From: Campylobacterales bacterium
GTDB lineage: Bacteria; Campylobacterota; Campylobacteria; Campylobacterales; SZUA-545
DNA: 5,001 bases
Assembly: GCA_025800305.1 (NCBI GenBank)
Contig: JAOXRY010000201.1
Span: forward strand, 1-5,001
Direction: 5' to 3'
Shown one piece after another: positions 1 to 5,001 of this stretch. The position numbers were made by a program, and so were the translations under genes. The notes beneath the pieces are model-generated. The model worked only from the letters and a program-made list of their open reading frames with translations. It made no database searches and was not told the origin of the DNA. The stretch's first letter is position 1, and each line of letters begins with the position of its first letter.

Positions 1-1886
1 AAAATGAACTACTTAACAACAATGTGATTGCTTATGGAGATCTTATAAATAGTGAATTTATTGATCTTGTTGCTGATGGTGTTGAATCTGCTTTAGAGGA
101 GAGAAGGTCTTTTAGTTTTGAATATCAAATTACTACAAAATCTGGTGTCCAAAAATGGGTTTGGGAGCAGGGCATAGGACTTTATGATAATAACAATCAA
201 CTGGTTGATATAGAAGGATTTATTACAGATATTACCGATCAAAAAATGGAAACTTTGAAACTTCAACAAGATATTGACAAAAAAGATAAAGAGCTTCTTA
301 TTAATCTGTCCTTACTAAATGAATATAAAAAAGCTGTAGACGCCAGTGCTATTGTTACTAAAACAACAAAAAAAGGTGTTATTACTTATGCCAATGATGA
401 GTTCTGCAAGGTAACTGGATACAACAAAAAAGAGATCATCGGAAAGTCTCATAACATTGTAAGACATCCATCAATGGAAAGGGGATTTTTCAAAGAGCTT
501 TGGGGAACTATTTTAAATCGTGGGATTTGGAAAGGTGTTATTAAAAATCTAGCAAAGGATGGCTCTACTTATTATGTAAAGTCGACAATAGTCCCTATTC
601 TTGGATATGATGGTGATATAAAAGAGTTTATTGCTATACGAAGTAACGTTACAGACTTAATAGAGCAAGAACAGAAAATCAAAGCACAAACTACAGATCC
701 TTTAACACAGCTTTCTAATCGTCAAAAACTCATAGAAGATCTTGAGGAGGACATTGGAAATAAGTTGGCAATAATTAATATTAGTAACTTTAGAGAGATC
801 AATGAATACTATAGTTTTGAAGCTGGTGATAAACTTATTCTTGCTGTGTCAAAAGCAATTTTAAAAGAGTTGAATAAATATAAACTAAATCTTTACAAAC
901 TTACTGGAGGTGAGTTTGCTATCTCTTCAACTATTGAGATTGATAAAGACACCTTTATTAGTGCTGTAAAAGCTTTGATGAAAGTTCTAAATAATGAAAA
1001 ATTTCAAATTGATGATAATACCTTAAACATTGATACATTTGCTGGTGTTACAATGAAAAAGAATTATTTTCAAAATGTGAAAATAGCCCTTAACTACGCA
1101 AAAGAGCAGAGAAAAGATCTTGTATTTTTCGATGAAAATCTCAATATTAAAGAGCAGATCCAAGATAATATAAACTGGACTAACAAAATTAAAGAAGCAT
1201 TAGCAGAAGATAGGATTGCTGTTTTTGCCCAGCCAATAGTTCATAATAATGGCTCTTCTACAAAAAAATTTGAGTGTTTAACAAGATTTATTGAGACAGA
1301 TGGAACTGTAGTTTCACCTGCTATCTTTCTTCATATTGCCAAAAAATCCAAACTCTATTCTGAAATCACAAGAACTGTAATCTCCAAATCTTTTGAATAC
1401 TTTAAAGATAAAAATGACAACTTCTCTATAAACCTTACACTAGATGATATTACCAATTCTGAAACTATGAACTTTCTTGTTGAAAAACTAAATCAATATG
1501 AGGGAATTGGAAATAGGGTGATACTTGAAATTGTTGAAGATGAGGGAATAGAAGAGTATGATGAAGTAAATACTTTTATAGAAAATATGAAGTTTTTAGG
1601 TTGTCGCATTGCTATTGACGACTTTGGAACTGGCTACTCTAATTTTGATTATCTAATGAAATTAAGTGTGGATTTTATTAAAATAGATGGTTCTATTATT
1701 AGAAATATTGACTACGATCCTAATGCAAAAGTTGTTACAGAACTTATCATTAGCTTTGCAAAAAGATTAAATATTAAAACAATTGGAGAATACGTTCACT
1801 CTGAATCTGTTTTACAAACTGTTAAAGAGATGGGAATTGATTTTTCTCAAGGGTACCATTTAGGAGAGCCTAAGAGTATTTCTTAG
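1..1886 (+). CDS. PAS-PAS-GGDEF-EAL protein, probable c-di-GMP phosphodiesterase with degenerate GGDEF domain (5' partial)
   Basis: Predicted cytoplasmic enzyme hydrolysing c-di-GMP under control of PAS sensors. The frame is open from base 3 to the window edge, so the true start lies upstream. The GTG at 24 falls inside a PAS domain and is only a numbering origin here. Residues counted from it: end of a PAS fold (to ~72, closing with GFITDITDQK); a charged helical linker (~72-100); a second PAS (~101-213) resembling the Aer FAD-binding PAS (N124, R147-H148-P149, W169); GGDEF (~224-370); EAL (~385-617). In the GGDEF domain the signature reads TGGEF (294-298), the metal-binding Asp positions read N252 and S254, and no RxxD inhibitory site is visible, so cyclase activity is unlikely. 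The EAL domain keeps E417 (as ECL), N470, E502/E505, D532-D533, K553, E589 and Q609, so it is probably active. No membrane segment is seen. The TAG stop overlaps the convergent nadE stop. The function class is firm; the signal sensed is inference. Confidence 0.93.
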   Translation, partial: NELLNNNVIAYGDLINSEFIDLVADGVESALEERRSFSFEYQITTKSGVQKWVWEQGIGLYDNNNQLVDIEGFITDITDQKMETLKLQQDIDKKDKELLINLSLLNEYKKAVDASAIVTKTTKKGVITYANDEFCKVTGYNKKEIIGKSHNIVRHPSMERGFFKELWGTILNRGIWKGVIKNLAKDGSTYYVKSTIVPILGYDGDIKEFIAIRSNVTDLIEQEQKIKAQTTDPLTQLSNRQKLIEDLEEDIGNKLAIINISNFREINEYYSFEAGDKLILAVSKAILKELNKYKLNLYKLTGGEFAISSTIEIDKDTFISAVKALMKVLNNEKFQIDDNTLNIDTFAGVTMKKNYFQNVKIALNYAKEQRKDLVFFDENLNIKEQIQDNINWTNKIKEALAEDRIAVFAQPIVHNNGSSTKKFECLTRFIETDGTVVSPAIFLHIAKKSKLYSEITRTVISKSFEYFKDKNDNFSINLTLDDITNSETMNFLVEKLNQYEGIGNRVILEIVEDEGIEEYDEVNTFIENMKFLGCRIAIDDFGTGYSNFDYLMKLSVDFIKIDGSIIRNIDYDPNAKVVTELIISFAKRLNIKTIGEYVHSESVLQTVKEMGIDFSQGYHLGEPKSIS

Positions 1887-1891
1887 CCTCT
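1865..1891. terminator. Hairpin spanning the convergent stop codons, possible bidirectional 3' end structure
   Basis: CTAAGA (1870-1875) pairs with TCTTAG (1881-1886) around a 5-base loop. After a C-C mismatch, AGAG (1865-1868) pairs with CTCT (1888-1891). An outer GGGTAC (1851-1856) can also pair with GTACCC (1892-1897), leaving an 8-base bulge on the left. Both stop codons lie in the right arm of the inner stem, so either transcript would fold here. No run of T follows on either strand, so it is not a canonical intrinsic terminator. It may instead protect 3' ends or hold back converging polymerases. The pairing is seen directly; the role is inferred. Confidence 0.4.
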
Positions 1892-3559
1892 GTACCCATT
1901 AATTATTGGCATTCTTCTCTCTTTACCAAAAGATTTTTCAGTAATTTTTATACCTATAGGAGCTTGTCTTCTTTTGTATTCATTAATATCAATAAGTCTT
2001 GTGACTTTCTCAACATCTTCAGATCTAATTCCTTCTTTTATAATTCTTTCTCTACCGTAGTCTTTCTCAATATATAGTTCAATTATCTTATCAATCACTT
2101 CATAACATGGCAGATCATCTTGGTCTGTTTGTTCATCTCTTAATTCAGCAGATGGCGGTCTTGTGATGATATTTGTTGGAATAATCTCTTTATCTCTATT
2201 TATCCACTTACAAAGGTCATAAACAACTGTTTTTGGTACATCTTTAATAAGTGCTATTCCTCCAGACATATCTCCATAAAGAGTAGAGTATCCCACACTC
2301 ATTTCGCTTTTATTTCCAGTAGCGATTACCATCCAACCAAATTTATTGGAAAGTGCCATCAAAAAATTCCCTCTAATTCTTGCTTGTATGTTCTCTTCTG
2401 TGATATCTACTTCTTGATCTTTAAATACTTCCTCTAAACTTTTATCATAGGCTTTCATCGCATTGGCAATAGATAGATGAAAACTCTCAACTTCCAAGTT
2501 CTTTGCTAAAGCTTCCGCGTCATCAACACTTGCTTTTGATGTGTAAGGAGAAGTCATAAGAACACACTTAACATTGTCACTTCCTAATGCCTCTTTCGCT
2601 AAAACAGCCACTAGAGCACTATCAATTCCACCACTTAAACCTAATACAACTTTTTTAAATCCACTTTTATAAATGTAATCTTTTAGCCCTAATTGTAGTG
2701 CTTTATAGATATTTTCAAGGTCTTCATTTTTTTCAATTTTATTTTCTGTTTTTGTTTTTTCTTCTAATAGATCTAAGGTTATTTCTACTTGATTTACATT
2801 TTCTAAGGTTTTATTTAAATTTTTAGCCAGAGAAGTTTCATATATTAAAAGTTCCTCTTCAAAGCCCCTACCTTGACTGTGAACCTTCCCATCTTCTAAA
2901 ATAGATAAACTTTTTCCATCAAATACTAATTCATCTTGACCCCCAACTATATTTACATATCCAATACCAACTCTATTTTCTTCTGCTCTTTTTTCTAAAA
3001 GCTCTAATCTTTCTTTTTCTTTGTTTCTGCTAAATGGAGACGCATTTATATTTATAATATAGCTACATCCACTTTCACTTAAAGCCTTTGTACTCTCTTC
3101 GTTTTCCCATAGATCTTCACATATAGAGATCCCTACTTTAAAGCCTTCATAATTAGTAAGTAAATACTTACTTCCTTTATTAAAATATCTTTTTTCATCA
3201 AAAACACCATAGTTTGGCAAAGCGTTTTTTCTATAGTTTCCAACAATCTTTTTATCAGAAATCACTACGGCACTGTTATATAATCCCTCTTCAATATATC
3301 CTAAAATAACAGTAATATTTTCACACTCTTTGGCTATCTTTTCTATTGCTTCTTTATTCTCTTTAATAAACTCTTCTCTATACATAAGATCCTCTGGAGG
3401 ATAACCACATACAGCAAGTTCACCAAATGCTAAAAGAGTTACTTTTTCTTTTTTTCCTTGTTGAATATAGTCAATAATCTTTTCTGTATTACTTTTAATA
3501 TCCCCAACTTTAGGGTTTATTTGACCAAGTCCAACTCGAATATATTTTAAGTTTTTCAT
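1883..3559 (-). CDS. nadE: Glutamine-dependent NAD+ synthetase
   Basis: Catalyses the last step of NAD+ synthesis: nicotinic acid adenine dinucleotide is adenylylated with ATP and then amidated with ammonia released from glutamine. The 558-residue length is usual for the bacterial two-domain form. The N-terminal nitrilase-fold glutaminase (~7-260) shows the triad E47 (in FGELAVCGYPPEDL), K111 (before LPNYGVFDE) and C147 (in ISICEDLW). The C-terminal synthetase (~282-545) shows the ATP-pyrophosphatase loop SGGIDSA (309-315), then TGNKSE (414-419), YGDMSGG and RPPSAELR. The ATG at 3559-3557 is preferred because GGAG (3568-3565) lies 5 bases upstream. A TTG one codon earlier (3562-3560) would sit only 2 bases from it. 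The gene is divergent from the small membrane-protein gene and convergent, with 4-base overlap, with the EAL gene, so it looks monocistronic. Many Campylobacterota are known for a shorter ammonia-type NadE, so the fused glutaminase is a mild point of interest. All catalytic residues are present. Confidence 0.97.
   Translation of the reverse strand: MKNLKYIRVGLGQINPKVGDIKSNTEKIIDYIQQGKKEKVTLLAFGELAVCGYPPEDLMYREEFIKENKEAIEKIAKECENITVILGYIEEGLYNSAVVISDKKIVGNYRKNALPNYGVFDEKRYFNKGSKYLLTNYEGFKVGISICEDLWENEESTKALSESGCSYIININASPFSRNKEKERLELLEKRAEENRVGIGYVNIVGGQDELVFDGKSLSILEDGKVHSQGRGFEEELLIYETSLAKNLNKTLENVNQVEITLDLLEEKTKTENKIEKNEDLENIYKALQLGLKDYIYKSGFKKVVLGLSGGIDSALVAVLAKEALGSDNVKCVLMTSPYTSKASVDDAEALAKNLEVESFHLSIANAMKAYDKSLEEVFKDQEVDITEENIQARIRGNFLMALSNKFGWMVIATGNKSEMSVGYSTLYGDMSGGIALIKDVPKTVVYDLCKWINRDKEIIPTNIITRPPSAELRDEQTDQDDLPCYEVIDKIIELYIEKDYGRERIIKEGIRSEDVEKVTRLIDINEYKRRQAPIGIKITEKSFGKERRMPIINGYRG
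3155..3172. repeat. Perfect 8-bp inverted repeat inside nadE
   Basis: AGTAAGTA (3155-3162) and TACTTACT (3165-3172) are perfect reverse complements separated by two A residues. The repeat lies within nadE, in the stretch encoding Ser-Lys-Tyr-Leu-Leu-Thr between the K111 and C147 active-site segments. It could form a small hairpin in the nadE message, but it is AT-rich and may be chance. No function is claimed. Confidence 0.4.
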
Positions 3560-3562
3560 CAA

Positions 3563-3568
3563 TTCTCC
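3563..3568 (-). promoter_or_regulatory. Ribosome binding site of nadE
   Basis: On the minus strand GGAGAA precedes the ATG at 3559-3557; the core GGAG ends 5 bases before it. This spacing decides in favour of that ATG over the in-frame TTG at 3562-3560, which would lie only 2 bases from the core. Confidence 0.75.
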
Positions 3569-3575
3569 GATACAA

Positions 3576-3590
3576 TTTTGATATTATAAT
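3576..3590 (+). promoter_or_regulatory. Predicted sigma-70 promoter of the small membrane-protein gene
   Basis: TTTTG (3576-3580) sits just upstream of TATAAT (3585-3590), resembling the T-rich/extended -10 pattern of Campylobacterota promoters. No convincing -35 hexamer is seen near 3561-3567. Transcription would start near 3597, giving a leader of about 15 bases. The TATAAT shares the palindrome ATTATAAT (3583-3590) with the minus-strand nadE box. Confidence 0.55.
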
Positions 3591-3600
3591 AAAAAAATAA
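3583..3600 (-). promoter_or_regulatory. Predicted sigma-70 promoter of nadE
   Basis: Read on the minus strand, a TATAAT box (3588-3583) is preceded by a T-rich tract (about 3597-3590). This is the Campylobacterota pattern, in which T-rich periodic sequence largely replaces a -35 box. Transcription would begin near 3576, giving a leader of roughly 17 bases that just includes the GGAG ribosome site. The box overlaps the plus-strand box of the divergent gene. Confidence 0.6.
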
Positions 3601-3611
3601 CATGGTTTAAA

Positions 3612-3878
3612 ATGCAAAATAATACTGAACAAATTATTGAAATTGTCATAGGCTATATCAACCCTCAAATGGTTTATGAACTTGTTTTTACTTTTATAGC
3701 TGTTTTGATTGTTGTTTATATCTTTAAAAGTGACATAGTTTCTGGTTCAGATAAAGAAAAAGTTGATAAAGCTGAAGAGGCTAGAAGACTAAAAGTTGAA
3801 GCTTTAAGACGTGCCAATGATAGAATTAGACAACAAAATGAATTAAGAAAAAATCTTCACTCAAAAGGAAGAGGGTAG
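3612..3878 (+). CDS. Small single-pass membrane protein with charged helical tail, function unknown
   Basis: I do not recognise this 88-residue protein. Residues 1-20 form a short polar and amphipathic lead (MQNNTEQIIEIVIGYINPQM). Residues ~21-38 are a strongly hydrophobic segment (VYELVFTFIAVLIVVYIF), a likely transmembrane helix. Residues ~45-82 are rich in Lys, Arg, Glu and Ala and look like a long, possibly coiled-coil, helix with a net basic end (RRANDRIRQQNELRKNLHSKGRG). The basic tail after the segment suggests a cytoplasmic C-terminus. No catalytic motif, cysteine or lipobox is seen. The gene has its own predicted promoter and codon use like its neighbours, but no Shine-Dalgarno before its ATG. 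An alternative ATG at 3669 (Met20) would remove the lead but keep the membrane segment. It stands between divergent nadE and convergent rarA, so context gives no function. A scaffold or adaptor role is only a guess. Confidence 0.75.
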   Translation: MQNNTEQIIEIVIGYINPQMVYELVFTFIAVLIVVYIFKSDIVSGSDKEKVDKAEEARRLKVEALRRANDRIRQQNELRKNLHSKGRG

Positions 3879-3910
3879 GAGAATATCTACTCTCCTTTGA
3901 TTTTCTTTTT
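3877..3910 (+). terminator. Possible intrinsic terminator of the small membrane-protein gene
   Basis: AGGAGA (3877-3882) pairs with TCTCCT (3891-3896) across an 8-base loop, followed by the T-rich run TTGATTTTCTTTTT (3897-3910). The stem begins within the TAG stop and covers the 8-base gap to the convergent rarA stop. The short stem and interrupted T run make it a weak candidate. Confidence 0.4.
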
Positions 3911-5001
3911 CCACTCTTTTAGAGTTTTTTCAAATCCTGTCTCTTTATTTTCTACAAACTGTAGATCTTTCTCCAAATATTTTTGCTCCACCCATCCACC
4001 AAAATCATGAGGATATTTATATCCTACAACTCCTAGCTCTTTAGCACCGCTATAATGGCCATCTTTAAGGTAAGGAGGGATTTCCATTAGATCACCTCCG
4101 TTTATCGCTTGTACAGCCATATTTATAGCATTATAGGCACTATTTGACTTTGGAGAGTTGGCAAGATAGATAACACATTGTGAAAGTATAATTCTAGACT
4201 CTGGCCAACCAATCTCTTTTACTGCTTGATAAGTGCTATTAGCAATATTTAATGCATTAGGATTTGCATTTCCAATATCTTCACTAGCTAAAATTAAAAG
4301 TCTTCTTGCAATAAATCTTGGATCCTCTCCTCCAACAAATAGTCTTGCAAGATAATATACAGCTGCATTCTCATCACTTCCACGGATACTTTTAATTAAA
4401 GCAGAAGCTAAATTGTAATGGGTTTCACTCTCACTTGCTCCATCAGTTAGAGCAGTAGGTTTAACTTTTTTTGCATCTTCTAGGCTAATATCTCTTGTAA
4501 GCAATATTGTAAATTCTAAGTGATTTAGCATCGCTCTTACATCTCCACCTGAAGCCATTGAAAAATACTCTTTAGCCTTTTTAGAGATCTTGATCTCTAA
4601 CTCTTTTTCTAGTTTGTCTAAATACTTTATTAGATCTGAAGAGTTAATCTTTTTAAATTCATACAAAAATCCTCTAGATCTAATAGCACCTGTTAGAGAA
4701 AAAAAAGGATTTTCTGTAGAAGCTCCAATAATTATTGCACGGTTTTCTTCCATGACAGGAAGGAGAACTTCTTGTTGATTTTTTGAAAGTCTGTGTACTT
4801 CATCGATAAAAACAAGAGGTTTTTCCAAAGCATTTTTATATTGATTGAAAATAGATCTTAACTCTTCTACTTTTATTGTTGTTGCATTTTTTTCATAAAA
4901 AGGAAGTTTTAATTCATTGGCAATTATTCTTGCCACTGTAGTTTTTCCACATCCTGGAGGTCCAAAGAAAAAAGAGTGGGGAACATTGTTCTGTTTTATA
5001 T
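3887..5001 (-). CDS. rarA: Replication-associated recombination protein A (RarA/MgsA), AAA+ ATPase (5' partial)
   Basis: DNA-dependent AAA+ ATPase related to clamp-loader subunits. The family acts at stalled or broken replication forks and is linked to SSB, RecA loading and the replisome. The frame stays open past the GTG at 4936-4934 to the right edge. That upstream part encodes the Walker A loop GPPGCGKTT (4963-4937), so the GTG is an internal Val codon. The true start is off the window, probably by only a few tens of codons. In order along the minus strand: Walker B FIDEVHR (D-E codons 4804-4799), sensor 1 ASTEN (about 4721-4709), arginine finger in RSRG (about 4681-4670), and sensor 2 GGDVR (about 4549-4535). 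The C-terminal MgsA-type oligomerisation region follows, with RRLLILASEDIGNANP and the family tail YKYPHDFGGWVEQKYL. All ATPase residues appear intact. It converges on the small membrane-protein gene with an 8-base gap; its promoter is not in view. rarA rather than ruvB or dnaX is indicated by the DEVHR box and the C-terminal region. Confidence 0.95.
   Translation of the reverse strand, partial: IKQNNVPHSFFFGPPGCGKTTVARIIANELKLPFYEKNATTIKVEELRSIFNQYKNALEKPLVFIDEVHRLSKNQQEVLLPVMEENRAIIIGASTENPFFSLTGAIRSRGFLYEFKKINSSDLIKYLDKLEKELEIKISKKAKEYFSMASGGDVRAMLNHLEFTILLTRDISLEDAKKVKPTALTDGASESETHYNLASALIKSIRGSDENAAVYYLARLFVGGEDPRFIARRLLILASEDIGNANPNALNIANSTYQAVKEIGWPESRIILSQCVIYLANSPKSNSAYNAINMAVQAINGGDLMEIPPYLKDGHYSGAKELGVVGYKYPHDFGGWVEQKYLEKDLQFVENKETGFEKTLKEWKKKIKGE
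3913..3930 (+). terminator. Second weak hairpin plus T run, within the rarA 3' end
   Basis: ACTCT (3913-3917) and AGAGT (3921-3925) form a 5-bp stem with a 3-base loop, followed directly by TTTTT (3926-3930) on the plus strand. It would end transcripts of the small membrane-protein gene about 50 bases past its stop if the first hairpin is read through. It lies in rarA coding sequence, and the stem is AT-rich and short, so it may be chance. Confidence 0.25.

Noticed and set aside
24..26. GTG as the start codon of the EAL protein
   Set aside because: The frame is open upstream to the window edge (N-E-L-L-N-N-N before it) and the GTG falls inside a PAS domain, so it is an internal Val codon.
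4..27. Short frame ATG...TGA at the left edge
   Set aside because: Seven codons in another frame overlapping the PAS coding sequence; no sign of translation.
3560..3562. TTG as the nadE start
   Set aside because: It leaves only 2 bases to the GGAG ribosome site, while the next codon is ATG with a normal 5-base spacing.
4590..4778. Open frame of 62 codons on the plus strand
   Set aside because: It lies entirely antisense to conserved rarA sequence covering Walker B and sensor 1, has no ribosome site and encodes a low-complexity peptide; it is a shadow of rarA.
4934..4936. GTG as the start codon of rarA
   Set aside because: The upstream in-frame sequence encodes the Walker A loop GPPGCGKTT, which the ATPase must have; the gene runs off the window.
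1..5001. CRISPR array, tRNA, rRNA, insertion sequence, phage or toxin-antitoxin genes
   Set aside because: No periodic repeats, no cloverleaf or rRNA-like sequence, no transposase motifs and no small gene pair were seen; nearly every base is in four well-defined genes.
1..5001. A co-operating multi-gene system across the window
   Set aside because: The genes alternate in orientation and belong to unrelated processes; shared junctions and one shared promoter region are the only physical links.

Overview
The window is AT-rich and tightly packed. The gene content, the AT-rich codon use and the Aer-like PAS sequence fit a member of the Campylobacterota, for example a Sulfurimonas- or Arcobacter-type free-living relative. 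This is an inference from style; nothing here fixes the genus. There is no rRNA, tRNA, CRISPR array, insertion sequence or other sign of recent transfer.

Layout: (1) bases 1-1886, plus strand: the C-terminal 627 or so residues of a soluble PAS-PAS-GGDEF-EAL protein, open at the left edge. Its GGDEF domain has lost key residues, but its EAL domain keeps the residues expected of an active c-di-GMP phosphodiesterase. (2) 1883-3559, minus strand: a complete glutamine-dependent NAD+ synthetase (nadE). It converges on the first gene with a 4-base overlap of the stop codons, and a long imperfect hairpin covers the junction. (3) 3560-3611: a short divergent promoter region with an 8-base palindrome that gives a TATAAT box on each strand. 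(4) 3612-3878, plus strand: an 88-residue protein of unknown function with one membrane segment and a charged helical tail. (5) 3887-5001, minus strand: RarA/MgsA, an AAA+ ATPase acting at stalled replication forks, open at the right edge. It converges on gene 4 with an 8-base gap that contains a possible terminator hairpin.

The genes do not form a pathway: c-di-GMP signalling, NAD+ synthesis, an unknown membrane protein and replication-fork maintenance sit side by side in alternating orientation. Each appears to be transcribed separately or with genes outside the window. There is no gene-free stretch longer than about 50 bases. I found no convincing new multi-gene system. The points most worth checking are the degenerate-GGDEF/intact-EAL redox-sensor architecture, the hairpin over the overlapping stop codons, the shared palindromic -10 region, and the small leader-poor membrane protein gene.
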